Source: Niabella sp.
GTDB taxonomy: Bacteria > Bacteroidota > Bacteroidia > Chitinophagales > Chitinophagaceae
Assembly: GCA_017744715.1 (NCBI GenBank)
Contig: JAGIAT010000001.1
Location: 310,001 to 374,000 of the forward strand
Reading direction: 5' to 3'
DNA: 64,000 nt
Positions 1-8,674 of this stretch are shown in pieces. Position 1 is the first letter of the stretch, and the number at the start of each line of letters is the position of its first letter. Made by a program: the position numbers and the translations under genes. The notes beneath the pieces are model-generated. The model was not told the DNA's origin. It was given only the letters and a program-made list of their open reading frames with translations, and ran no database searches.

Positions 1-88
1 TTAAGGCCAATGGCTAAAAACGGATCCTTTCTTTAACGAAACCATAAAAAAAATTATACGTACTTCGCAGGGTTAAATAAAATAACGT

Positions 89-787
89 ATGAATATATTA
101 ATTACCGGTGCTTCGCAGGGAATCGGGTTTGCCATTGCCGAAGTTTTTGCAAAAAAAGGGAACCGGGTGCTGATCACTTCAAAAAATGAAATACGGCTTT
201 ATCAGGCGCTGGAATTGTTACAGACAACCTATCCGGATGCCGATTTCCAGGCAAAGGCATTTGATCTTTCTGTAAAAGACCAGGTACAGGCCCTGGCCGG
301 ATGGGTCCTGGAGCAGGGTGCTCCTGATGTATTGGTGAACAATGCCGGTTTTTTTGAACCGGGTAATGTAAGTGATGAGGCGGATGGTATATTGGAAAGC
401 CAGATGGCCATTAATCTATACAGCGCATACCATCTTACACGGGCGGTACTGCCTGCCATGAAGGCACAGCAAAAAGGCTTTATATTTAATATTTGTTCGG
501 TGGCGGGATTACAGGCTTATCCCGGCGGAGGGGCTTACAGCATCAGCAAATTTGCCCTGAATGGTTTTAGTCAGAACCTCCGGGAAGAATTAAAACCGCA
601 TGGAATAAAAGTAGCGGCATTATTTCCCGGAGCGGTAATGACGGCCTCCTGGGGCGGATTTAATAACAGTAAAAAACGGATCATGGAAGCGGCCGATGTG
701 GCCATGCTGATTGAAACAAGTACCCGGCTTTCTGACGCGGCTTGCGTAGAAAGTATTATCTTAAGACCGCAATTAGGAGATTTATGA
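89..787 (+). CDS. SDR family NAD(P)-dependent oxidoreductase
   Basis: This is a cytosolic classical short-chain dehydrogenase of 232 residues. The Rossmann cofactor motif TGASQGIG is at residues 6-13 and NNAG at 84-87. The catalytic Ser137-Tyr150-Lys154 set is read from ICSVAG and AYSISK. The substrate cannot be read from the sequence. It is slightly shorter than typical SDRs (about 250 residues) because the C-terminal substrate-binding part is compact. It is followed 94 bp later by a BatD-like gene on the same strand, so co-transcription is possible but not shown. Family call is firm; specificity is unknown. Confidence 0.93.
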   Translation: MNILITGASQGIGFAIAEVFAKKGNRVLITSKNEIRLYQALELLQTTYPDADFQAKAFDLSVKDQVQALAGWVLEQGAPDVLVNNAGFFEPGNVSDEADGILESQMAINLYSAYHLTRAVLPAMKAQQKGFIFNICSVAGLQAYPGGGAYSISKFALNGFSQNLREELKPHGIKVAALFPGAVMTASWGGFNNSKKRIMEAADVAMLIETSTRLSDAACVESIILRPQLGDL

Positions 788-881
788 ACAGGATGCGATT
801 GGTTGTGACCGCCTGTAAATTTACGCTGGTTTTTACAAACAGGACCTGCTCCCGGGCAGGCAGCATCTTTAAAAAGCGCGC

Positions 882-2279
882 ATGAAACGGTTTGGTTTAT
901 TGATATTGCTGCTGACGGCTTCATTGTCTGTTGTGGCCCAGCGGAATGTATTGGAAGCAAGATTAAGAAGCAGTATTTATTTAAATGTATATGCAAATAA
1001 AACCAATTGCTATATCGGGGAGCCGATCATTGTAACCTATAAACTTTACTCCTCGCTGGAATCGGTTTCTGAAGTGGTAAAGGATCCGGCATTTAACGGG
1101 TTCGAATTCCGCGACCTGATCAGCTCGGGGGATGGGGTTGTAAGCCGGGAAACCGTGAACGGGGAAACCTTTGATGTGCATACCATCCGAAAAGTGCAGC
1201 TGACACCGGTAGAGGCGGGAAAGCTGGAGCTGGACCCAATGGTGATCGCCAACCGGATCCGGCTGGTAGATGGCGCGGGCAACCGCAGTTCGATCCTGGA
1301 TGGTATCGATGATAACATTCCGTTGAAGAACGGGGAATTCCGCATGACCATCGCTTCGGTGCCTATTACAATTAACGTGGGCCAGGCCCCTGCCAATGCT
1401 CCGGCCGCTGTGTATAACGGGGCGGTGGGCGATTTTAAGATGAACGTAAAGCTTTCAAAAATCAACTTTACACCGGGTGAGCGCGGAACCCTCCGGATCA
1501 TCATTTCCGGAACGGGCGACTTTAGCCAGGTAACACAGCCTGCCGTGGAATGGCCCAAAGAGATCGTGGTTTATCCCACTGCCATAGAGGAACAATACGA
1601 CCGCAACAGCCGTACCGCACCCGGCGTAAAAACGTTTACCATTCCTTTTACAATGGGTAAAACAGGAACGTATACCCTTTTGCCCATCCGGTTTGCCTAT
1701 TTTGATGCCCGGCAAAACCGCTATAATACGATTAGCAATCCTGCTATTACGTTTTATTCGCGGGAGCCCGGGGCTACCCGGCGGGACCAGGGACCGGTAA
1801 ATAATAATGCCGAGCGCAATGATAATTTTGGCGCGCTGCTCCTGGGCCTGGGCGTTGTAGCATTGTTACTGCTGGTGCTGTTCCTCATCCGGCGGTCGAA
1901 AAGAAAGCGGGCGGTGATACCGTCTACCCCGCAACCAGCGTTAAGTGTGTCTGGCAAACCTGATCCTGCTCCGATGGGAATTGATGCGCTGCTGCAACCT
2001 GCGGAGAATGCCGTATCCAAAACCGGCGGCTCATTTTACAGCTTGTTAAAACAAGGGATGGTGCAGTACCTGGAGCAGCGTTATCAGATATCGGCAGCTT
2101 TGTTTAACAAAACGGGGTTAAAGGAGCAGATGACATTGCGGAATGTGCCGCAGGTCCTTCAGGATGAGGTATTTCACACCCTCACAGAAATTGAAATGAA
2201 TATTTATGCTGCCGGCGGAATGGATGGCGACCGCATACGGATGCTGGAAAAAACGAAAACGGTGTTAAAAAAACTCTGA
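882..2279 (+). CDS. BatD-like membrane-anchored protein
   Basis: The protein has 465 residues: an N-terminal signal peptide (residues 1-19, ending VVAQ), a large periplasmic region with Ig-like beta domains, one transmembrane helix near residues 315-336 (GALLLGLGVVALLLLVLFLI), and a cytosolic C-terminal domain of about 120 residues. This is the layout of the BatD (oxygen tolerance) family, which in Bacteroidota usually sits in a bat operon with VWA-domain proteins BatA/BatB and an AAA ATPase. None of these partners is next to it here, so this is an orphan copy. Its role is inferred from family resemblance only and may be in envelope stress or protein assembly. Confidence 0.75.
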   Translation: MKRFGLLILLLTASLSVVAQRNVLEARLRSSIYLNVYANKTNCYIGEPIIVTYKLYSSLESVSEVVKDPAFNGFEFRDLISSGDGVVSRETVNGETFDVHTIRKVQLTPVEAGKLELDPMVIANRIRLVDGAGNRSSILDGIDDNIPLKNGEFRMTIASVPITINVGQAPANAPAAVYNGAVGDFKMNVKLSKINFTPGERGTLRIIISGTGDFSQVTQPAVEWPKEIVVYPTAIEEQYDRNSRTAPGVKTFTIPFTMGKTGTYTLLPIRFAYFDARQNRYNTISNPAITFYSREPGATRRDQGPVNNNAERNDNFGALLLGLGVVALLLLVLFLIRRSKRKRAVIPSTPQPALSVSGKPDPAPMGIDALLQPAENAVSKTGGSFYSLLKQGMVQYLEQRYQISAALFNKTGLKEQMTLRNVPQVLQDEVFHTLTEIEMNIYAAGGMDGDRIRMLEKTKTVLKKL

Positions 2280-2514
2280 GCGTATTAAGAGAGCATTCCG
2301 CTGGATCCTGAAACGGAAGTAGCCCCTGGAATGAAGGGCCGGTAACAGATGCTATTCTTTATTTACGGAAGATCAACCTTTCTTTTGTGATGGCAACCTG
2401 TTCCGGCAACGGGCGCTATGTTTGCTGCCGGCAAAGCCGTTCTTTGCGGCGGCTGCAAACATATTGGTTGTCGCTACGCTGTGTTGCCCAAAGCGGCAAT
2501 CATTCCCTGCCTGC

Positions 2515-3387
2515 TTAGGCAGTAAATTCCCGCTGATACATCATGGGGCTTTTGCCGGTAATGATCTTAAAGTATTTATGAAAACTGGTAAAGTTGTTAA
2601 AGCCGCTCTCAAAACAAAGCCGCTTAAGGCATTGATTGGTTTCAATAAGCAATTTGCAGGCATGCCCTACCCGCAGTTCAATCAGAAACTGGGAATAGGT
2701 TTTCCGGGTCCGCGATTTAAAAAAGCGGCAGAAAGAGTTAGGACTGATATTGGCTACTTCAGCAATTTCTTCCAGCTTGATCTTGCGTTTGAAATTTTTA
2801 ATGGTATAATCAAAAATGGCCTGTATCCGCTCATTGTCGGTAGTAACACCATCCGGTTTAAACCCGATGGAGGATAGCTGGAAACATTCTTTTTCTTCCG
2901 CAACGATGGCCAGCGCCTCCAGCATTAATATGATCCGTTGGCTGCCTTCAACCGTCAGTAGTTTTTCCAAAATAGCAGCAACCTCACCGCGTGCACTTCC
3001 CTGTACCTGCAGGCCCCGGCGCGATTTTTCCAGCAGATTGCGGATGCCATTGTTTTCCGGTAATTGCAGGAACTGGCCACCCAGGAAGTTTTCATTGAAA
3101 TGTGCAACCCGTACATCGGTGGCGTTGTGCAATTCCTCTTCAAAAAAGTGATCATCAAATTTCCAGTAATGCGGAAGATTGGGGCCCACCAATACCACGT
3201 CCCCGCTTTGGAACGGCGTAATGCTGTCTCCGATAAATTGCGTACCCGCTCCGTTTTTAATGTGGATGAGTTCCAGTTCAGCGTGCATATGCCATCGGTT
3301 ATTTACGTGTGGAACCAGGTCCCTGCGGACGCTGAACGAACGCTGCGGTTCGTTAGAAACTTTAAGCAACTGAGGTCTCATAGCCAA
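2515..3387 (-). CDS. AraC family transcriptional regulator
   Basis: This 290-residue regulator has an N-terminal cupin-like sensor (histidine-containing stretch NNRWHMHAELELIHI, then GDVVLVGPNLPHYW) and a C-terminal pair of helix-turn-helix motifs (about residues 185-288; ANISPNSFCRFFKSRT and CFESGFNNFTSFHKYFK). Such proteins usually sense a sugar or small metabolite and activate neighbouring genes. It is divergent from the secreted beta-propeller gene at 3678 across a 290-bp gap, which makes that gene a plausible but unproven target. The start may be the first or the third codon (MAM). Confidence 0.92.
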   Translation of the reverse strand: MAMRPQLLKVSNEPQRSFSVRRDLVPHVNNRWHMHAELELIHIKNGAGTQFIGDSITPFQSGDVVLVGPNLPHYWKFDDHFFEEELHNATDVRVAHFNENFLGGQFLQLPENNGIRNLLEKSRRGLQVQGSARGEVAAILEKLLTVEGSQRIILMLEALAIVAEEKECFQLSSIGFKPDGVTTDNERIQAIFDYTIKNFKRKIKLEEIAEVANISPNSFCRFFKSRTRKTYSQFLIELRVGHACKLLIETNQCLKRLCFESGFNNFTSFHKYFKIITGKSPMMYQREFTA

Positions 3388-3677
3388 ATGGATTCGTCAA
3401 ACAATTGTTATTACAAGCAGGAATAAAATTAGAAGTTTATACAATTTTGCGCGAAAAATCTACGCAATCGTTGTCGAAGTTTTTCATCAGAAGCCGCATA
3501 GGCCGGGTTGCTTTTAGCATTTTACCAAATAATCAGTACTTTTTATAAATTTATTCAAGAAATCCGCAAAGATGGTAGATGTTAAAATAGTTGCACTTAT
3601 TGCCAATAAAATGTAATGGGCGGTTGCTATGTTTACGTTTCTTTACGGGATTGTAATTGTAATAAAACCCTGCCGTT

Positions 3678-4499
3678 ATGAAAAAAAAGATCCTTTCCCT
3701 GTGTTTGTTCATCTCCGGTATCGCAACTGCACAAGTACATACGGTTGAAAAGTTATGGGAAACAGATACCATCATTCCGGTTCCGGAATCTGTATTACCC
3801 GATATTGCTGCAAACACCCTTTACATATCGCTGATCAACGGGGGCGGCTGGGATAAAGACGGGATCGGGGGTATTGGAAAAATGGACCTCAGTGGCCGGC
3901 AGTTTGTGGGCAACTGGATCGAGGGCCTGGATGCGCCGAAAGGCCTGGGCCGGGTAGGCAATAAACTCTTTGTGGCTGATATTGACGCGGTGGTGGTCAT
4001 AGACATGGCCACGGCCCGTATTGAAAAAAAGATAGTCCTGGAGGGTGCCGCCGGGTTAAATGATATCACAACCGATAGCCGGGGTGCTGTGTATGTTTCG
4101 GATTCGCGGAAGGCAAGGATATGGAAACTTGAAAATGGACGTCCATCAGTATACCTCGACAGCGTGAAGGGGGCAAACGGTTTAAAAGCAGTAGGCGATG
4201 CGCTTTATTTTGCAGAAGGAAAAAAGCTGAAAAAGGCAGATGCGCAGAAGCGGATCTCCACCGTTGCGGAGCTGCCCCAGGGTATCGACGGCATTGAACC
4301 GGTTGGGAACGGCGATTTTCTTGTAAGTGCCTGGGCCGGATACCTGTTTTATGTAACGGCTTCCGGGCAGGTAGCGTTGTTATTGGATACGCACCTCGAA
4401 AAAATGAACACTGCCGATATGGGGTACGACCCCGTTAAACGGATCATTTATATGCCCACATTTAATGCAAAAAAAATAGTAGCCTACCGGTTGCGGTAA
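3678..4499 (+). CDS. Secreted SMP-30/NHL-like beta-propeller protein
   Basis: The protein has 273 residues with a clear signal peptide (MKKKILSLCLFISGIATAQ). The mature part is a run of propeller-like repeats with the pattern DIxxxSxGxxYVSDSxxxxIWKL, as in SMP-30/gluconolactonase-like and NHL-type proteins. It is predicted to be periplasmic or extracellular. Whether it is a lactonase or only a binding propeller is not decided by the sequence. It is followed by a strong terminator (4516-4547), so it is probably monocistronic, and it faces the divergent AraC regulator. Confidence 0.75.
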   Translation: MKKKILSLCLFISGIATAQVHTVEKLWETDTIIPVPESVLPDIAANTLYISLINGGGWDKDGIGGIGKMDLSGRQFVGNWIEGLDAPKGLGRVGNKLFVADIDAVVVIDMATARIEKKIVLEGAAGLNDITTDSRGAVYVSDSRKARIWKLENGRPSVYLDSVKGANGLKAVGDALYFAEGKKLKKADAQKRISTVAELPQGIDGIEPVGNGDFLVSAWAGYLFYVTASGQVALLLDTHLEKMNTADMGYDPVKRIIYMPTFNAKKIVAYRLR

Positions 4500-4515
4500 C
4501 GCCCTGCCATAAAAA

Positions 4516-4547
4516 AACGCTAAGAAAGCCTTAGCGTTCTGTTTTTT
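4516..4547 (+). terminator. Intrinsic terminator after propeller gene, probably bidirectional
   Basis: Perfect 9-bp stem (4516-4524 with 4530-4538), 5-nt loop, followed by CTGTTTTTT. A run of seven A residues before the stem gives a T-run on the minus strand, so it can also end the convergent YugP gene at 4601. Confidence 0.85.
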
Positions 4548-4600
4548 GAGCGTATTGTTTTACCGCCGGTTTCCGGAGCTGTAGCCGTCCTGGTAGCCGC

Positions 4601-5287
4601 TTAATCCCTTCTGTTCATAAGGATGGCAATATATTGCAACAGCGTTACCACGGCCGCCAGGGCTGCTACTACATAGGTGGTTGCTGCCCATTTTAACGCA
4701 TCCTTTGCCATGGGATATTCTGTGTTATTGGTAACATTTGTATGGTTTAACCAGGCCAGCGCCCGTTTACTGGCGTCAAATTCAACAGGCAGGGTGATCA
4801 GGGAGAACACTACGGTAATGCCCATCAATACAATACCTGCCAGCAGCAGGGTATAACTTCCGGAAGCAGCCATAACGATACCGGCTAAAAGTACCCAGTT
4901 AACGATCATAGCGCTGAATTGTACAGCCGGAACCAGCCTGCTGCGCATCTGGAGCGGAGCATACCGCGTAGCGTGCTGTACGGCATGCCCGCACTCGTGT
5001 GCGGCCACCGCCGCCGCGGCTACTGTTTGCCCTTCGTAAACTTCAGGACTTAGATTGACCGTTTTTTTGGCGGGGTCGTAGTGGTCGCTCAGGAATCCCT
5101 GTACAGAGGTTACCTGAACATCGTAGATACCATTCTCCCGGAGCATTTTCTCTGCAACCTCTTTCCCGCTCAAACCGGCAGACAGCGGAACCTTGCTATA
5201 CCGGTTGAATTTGCTCTTTAAAATCATCGATACGATCATGCTGATACCCATAAATAACAGCGATACCATCATAATTCCAGGTGTCAT
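4601..5287 (-). CDS. Zinc metallopeptidase, YugP family
   Basis: The protein has 228 residues and is an integral membrane protease-like protein. The zinc-binding motif HECGH is at residues 97-101 (AAHECGHAVQHA). Hydrophobic helices lie near residues 5-22, 120-140, 145-165 and 200-222. The length and layout fit the YugP/DUF-type neutral zinc metallopeptidases. The natural substrate is not known. The gene converges on the propeller gene and shares its terminator. Confidence 0.9.
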   Translation of the reverse strand: MTPGIMMVSLLFMGISMIVSMILKSKFNRYSKVPLSAGLSGKEVAEKMLRENGIYDVQVTSVQGFLSDHYDPAKKTVNLSPEVYEGQTVAAAAVAAHECGHAVQHATRYAPLQMRSRLVPAVQFSAMIVNWVLLAGIVMAASGSYTLLLAGIVLMGITVVFSLITLPVEFDASKRALAWLNHTNVTNNTEYPMAKDALKWAATTYVVAALAAVVTLLQYIAILMNRRD

Positions 5288-5522
5288 ATTTCTTGTTTTT
5301 TGTAATTACCCTGCAAATCTCTTTCCAACAGTATTAAAACGGATTGGACCGACTTTTTGTCATGTAGATAAGTTTTTTTAAGGATATTTTAAAGCTTGTT
5401 TTATTAATAAATAGTTAATAATCAAAGTGTTGTTTATTTTTTAGGGCCTGAAATTTCATCAGTTCTTAATTTCTTAACCCCCGCGTAGCCGAATTTGATT
5501 TTTTATTTCTAAGCCAGAATTG

Positions 5523-5590
5523 TACCTTAGTATCAGAATTTAATGGGTTAGTAAGTATTAAGGTCAGTCGAAAGATTGGCCTTTTTACTT
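5523..5590 (+). ncRNA. Candidate small RNA ending at an orphan terminator
   Basis: A 10-bp stem with a GAAA tetraloop (5560-5569, 5574-5583, two G-U pairs) is followed by a T-rich tail, a classic intrinsic terminator on the plus strand. The gene upstream is on the minus strand, so no plus-strand CDS ends here. A -7-like box TACCTTAG at 5523-5530 with TTTG at 5494-5497 could start a short transcript of about 50-60 nt. The RNA itself is an inference; the terminator is directly seen. Confidence 0.4.
5560..5590 (+). terminator. Orphan intrinsic terminator
   Basis: Stem 5560-5569 paired with 5574-5583, GAAA loop, then TTTACTTTTTT. No coding gene on this strand ends upstream. Confidence 0.8.
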
Positions 5591-5756
5591 TTTTGCAGCA
5601 CCGTTCCGGAAGCAGCACCGGTTTTTACAATTGCTCTTTAATCCGGATAACATCCTGCTGTTATCTGTTTCATTTTTACATGCAATTCTCATTCCAAACA
5701 GGCCAATTTGTTGGCAGAACTTAAATCTCAACTTTCAATTCTGTTATCTTTACGGC

Positions 5757-7142
5757 ATGGCTAAGGTTAAGAAATCATTCTTTTGTCAGCAATGCGGATA
5801 TGAAAGTGTTAAGTGGGTAGGTCAATGCCCGTCCTGTGGTCAATGGAATACATTTGTTGAGGAAATCATTGACAAGGGGTCTGATAAAACAGATTGGAAT
5901 CAATATACCGGTGAAGCAAAGCGCAGCAATAAAACCATCTCCATACACGATGTTGTAAGCCAGGAAGAGAAGCGCATCATCACCCGTGATGTGGAATTGA
6001 ACCGGGTTTTGGGCGGAGGGATTGTAAACGGAAGTATTATACTGGTTGCCGGGGAGCCGGGCATCGGGAAGAGTACCTTGTTTCTACAATGCGGACTGCA
6101 ATTTACAAATACAAAAGTTTTATATATAAGCGGGGAGGAAAGTGAACAGCAGATAAAGATGCGTGCGGACCGGTTAACGGCCGGTGGCAGCGCGCAGATC
6201 AACGATCAGTTCTTTCTGCTTACTGAAACCTCTACCCAAACGATCTTTCAGGAAATTAAAAAGCTAAAACCACAGATCGTTATCGTAGATTCTGTACAAA
6301 CATTACAGTCGCCGGTCATCGATGCTTCGCCCGGAAGCATTTCACAGATCAAGGAATGTACTTCCGAATTCCAGCGGTATGCTAAAGAGACCCATACGCC
6401 CGTGTTCCTGATCGGGCACATTACCAAGGAAGGGAGCATTGCCGGACCAAAGGTTCTGGAGCATATGGTAGACGTGGTGCTGCAGTTTGAAGGCGACCGG
6501 CATTATGCTTACCGGATCCTGCGTACGTTAAAGAACCGGTTTGGAAGTACCTCTGAGCTGGGTATCTATGAGATGACCGATATGGGCATGCGAGGCGTGC
6601 TGAATCCTTCAGAGATCTTAATTACCCAGAAAGAAGAAGAGCTGAGCGGCATTGCCATTGCCGCCACGATTGAAGGCGTACGGCCGCTGCTGATTGAAAT
6701 CCAGTCGCTGGTAACACAATCGGTTTATGGAACGCCGCAGCGTACCGCCACGGGTTTCGACCTCCGGAGGCTGCAGCTGTTACTGGCGGTGCTGGAAAAG
6801 CGGGGCGGGTTCCATTTCGGGGTCAAAGACGTATTCCTGAATATTGCCGGTGGCATTAAAGTAGAAGATCCATCCATCGATCTGGCCGTACTTTGTTCGC
6901 TGCTGTCTTCCTATGAAGATACGCCGCTGGCACAAACCATTTGTTTTGCAGGGGAAGTTGGCCTCAGCGGTGAAATCCGTGCGGTAAATAAAATCGATCA
7001 GCGCATTGCGGAAGCCGAGAAACTGGGCTTTGAAAAGATCATCGTATCAAAATACAACCAATCCCTCAAGAATACAAGCCGCTTCAATATTGAGGTGATC
7101 CGTATGGGCAGGGTGGAAGAAGTGTACCAATACCTCTTTTAA
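5757..7142 (+). CDS. radA: DNA repair protein RadA
   Basis: RadA (Sms) is a RecA-like ATPase that processes branched DNA during recombination. The product from 5757 has 461 residues, the usual length. The N-terminal C4 zinc finger has Cys10, Cys13, Cys24 and Cys27; the Walker A motif GEPGIGKST is at 99-107; the RadA-specific KNRFG motif is at 259-263; the C-terminal third is the Lon-protease-like domain. I chose ATG 5757 over an upstream in-frame ATG at 5631 because the family begins directly at the zinc finger. Confidence 0.97.
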   Translation: MAKVKKSFFCQQCGYESVKWVGQCPSCGQWNTFVEEIIDKGSDKTDWNQYTGEAKRSNKTISIHDVVSQEEKRIITRDVELNRVLGGGIVNGSIILVAGEPGIGKSTLFLQCGLQFTNTKVLYISGEESEQQIKMRADRLTAGGSAQINDQFFLLTETSTQTIFQEIKKLKPQIVIVDSVQTLQSPVIDASPGSISQIKECTSEFQRYAKETHTPVFLIGHITKEGSIAGPKVLEHMVDVVLQFEGDRHYAYRILRTLKNRFGSTSELGIYEMTDMGMRGVLNPSEILITQKEEELSGIAIAATIEGVRPLLIEIQSLVTQSVYGTPQRTATGFDLRRLQLLLAVLEKRGGFHFGVKDVFLNIAGGIKVEDPSIDLAVLCSLLSSYEDTPLAQTICFAGEVGLSGEIRAVNKIDQRIAEAEKLGFEKIIVSKYNQSLKNTSRFNIEVIRMGRVEEVYQYLF

Positions 7143-7263
7143 GCGTTTCACATCATCATGTGATACACTTAATTTTTTATTGGAACGGATTTCTTTCAAT
7201 TTTGCATTAGAAATAGGAAACTATTCTGCTTTATTGACTTTTTTCCTCTTAAACTTTTTAAGA

Positions 7264-7782
7264 ATGCACAAAACAACCAAAAACAAGATCGTGCTGGCCG
7301 CGTTTGCCTTTTGCATGATCAGTACTGCTCAGGCTCAATTACGCACTGTTGCGGTTAATGTAGATTTACGGGATGTAACCGGAGTATCGCCGGTAGCTCC
7401 AACGGGAGCAGCGGTGGTAAATTTTGTTTACCAAACCCCCACCGATTACAACAGTGAAAAAACGGTAGCAATTACCGACCAGTTCCGGGTTACCAGTACC
7501 AAGGCCTACGATATAAAGGTACACGGAACCGGTGATTTTACTGGCAGCGGCGGCGCTACACTGCCGTTGAGTATCTTAAGGCTGGCCGCGCGCACCACCG
7601 GTGCTGCCAGTTTTCCGGCCGACATTACGCCCACGGAATCGGATCTGACCCTTATTTCCGGTACGGCAACACTGGATCAGGGTTTTGATGTGCAATACAA
7701 AATTCCGCAGAATGCAACATTGCTGACCGCTACAAAAACGCTCTACACAACAAATATTGTTTATACGGCCACTGCGCAATAA
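7264..7782 (+). CDS. Secreted single-domain fibre subunit (pilin-like)
   Basis: The product has 172 residues: a signal peptide ending near AQA, then one beta-rich domain of about 145 residues. Its core (TPTDYN, YDIKVHG, GATLPLSILRL, final YTATAQ) is matched at the same spacing by the C-terminal domain of the large protein at 8661-10046 (TAADYK, YDISVKA, GATVPVSILEL, final YTLTAH). The two are therefore homologous modules. The next gene is a PapD-like chaperone, which suggests this is a secreted structural subunit. A strong terminator follows at once (7798-7835). I chose ATG 7264 over the upstream in-frame ATG 7180 because it gives a clean signal peptide. The family name is not certain. Confidence 0.72.
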   Translation: MHKTTKNKIVLAAFAFCMISTAQAQLRTVAVNVDLRDVTGVSPVAPTGAAVVNFVYQTPTDYNSEKTVAITDQFRVTSTKAYDIKVHGTGDFTGSGGATLPLSILRLAARTTGAASFPADITPTESDLTLISGTATLDQGFDVQYKIPQNATLLTATKTLYTTNIVYTATAQ

Positions 7783-7797
7783 GCATGGATAGCATTC

Positions 7798-7835
7798 AAA
7801 GCAGAAATTTTTGCAATCCAAAAATTTCTGCTTTT
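7798..7835 (+). terminator. Strong hairpin between fibre subunit and chaperone
   Basis: Perfect stem of at least 14 bp (7800-7813 with 7819-7832, extendable to 7798/7834), 5-nt loop CAATC, followed by a T-rich stretch. It lies inside the gene cluster, so it probably acts as a partial terminator that keeps the first subunit more abundant than the chaperone and large subunit. Confidence 0.85.
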
Positions 7836-7861
7836 ATTATTTTAAATCGTACAAAGTCTCA

Positions 7862-8674
7862 ATGAGCCAACGGTCCCTCTGTGTTCTCTGCTTAAGCCTT
7901 CTTCTTTGCTGCGGTTTACAGGCGCAGCAGCTTTCTTTTTCTCCCATGCGGCTTTTTTTTAAAGGAGCTCCGGGCGAAACCGTAAGTGAAACCATTACAG
8001 TATCCAATACCACCACACAGTCCTATGAATTCCTGTTAAGCCTTAAAGACTGGAACCGGGATTCGCTGGGTGTTAAACATTATTTTCCTGCAAACAGCTT
8101 ACCGCATTCCAATGCCAGGGATATTAGCCTTCCTCAAACCCATTTTGTTGTGGCGCCTGGTGAAGAGAAGACGTACATCGTCAACATGCGGATTCCTTTG
8201 GCGGATACCCAAAAAACGGCAAGCAATAGCATGCTGTTTTTTACACAGGTTAACGCACCGCGTACGGAAGCAAAGGACAAGTCCGGTATCGGCATCCGGG
8301 TCAGCATGGAATTTGGCATCCAGCTTTTTTATACGCCGCAGGCGGCACAAAAGGGCACGCTCCGGTTCCTGGCCTTTAACTATACCCCCCGGCAAATAAA
8401 AGACAGTGCGGCACATCAGTTAGTGGTAAAATATCAAAATACCGGGCAGGTACATAAAGATGGGTTTATCCGGTTCGAATTAACGAATAAGCAAACCGGT
8501 GAAGAAATAAAGCCGCAACCGGTACCCATTGCCATTATGCCCGGGAATGACCAGGTAATTCATTACCCGCTTCCTAAATTGGATCCCGGCAACTATTTGG
8601 CTGTAGCCATACTGGATGCGGGAGCAGAGAATGAACTGAAAGTCGCAGAAAAAAATATTCATGTGGAAGAATAG
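7862..8674 (+). CDS. PapD-like periplasmic chaperone
   Basis: The product has 270 residues with a signal peptide ending LQAQ. The N-terminal Ig-like domain resembles pilus chaperones: SPMRLFFKGAPGETVSETI followed by SNTT and a second strand EFLLSLKDW. A second beta domain follows. Proteins of this class fold and cap beta-strand-incomplete subunits in the periplasm. It overlaps the next gene by 14 bp, so translation of the chaperone and the large subunit is coupled. ATG 7862 was preferred over 7811 because the longer form places codons inside the terminator and spoils the signal peptide. Confidence 0.75.
   Translation: MSQRSLCVLCLSLLLCCGLQAQQLSFSPMRLFFKGAPGETVSETITVSNTTTQSYEFLLSLKDWNRDSLGVKHYFPANSLPHSNARDISLPQTHFVVAPGEEKTYIVNMRIPLADTQKTASNSMLFFTQVNAPRTEAKDKSGIGIRVSMEFGIQLFYTPQAAQKGTLRFLAFNYTPRQIKDSAAHQLVVKYQNTGQVHKDGFIRFELTNKQTGEEIKPQPVPIAIMPGNDQVIHYPLPKLDPGNYLAVAILDAGAENELKVAEKNIHVEE

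Larger units (their letters stand above)
5288..5756. other. Intergenic region between yugP-like gene and radA
   Basis: This stretch of about 470 bases has no convincing protein gene. An open frame that extends radA upstream to 5631 is not supported, because the RadA family starts at the zinc-finger methionine at 5757. The region holds an orphan terminator at 5560-5588, described separately, and a weak -7-like box TATCTTTA at 5745-5752 just ahead of radA. Confidence 0.7.

Noticed and set aside
2422..2877. 151-codon plus-strand open frame
   Set aside because: It is antisense to the AraC regulator, which has clear domain motifs.
5631..5756. 42-codon extension of radA
   Set aside because: RadA begins at the C4 zinc finger; the extension has no family similarity and would sit on the promoter region.
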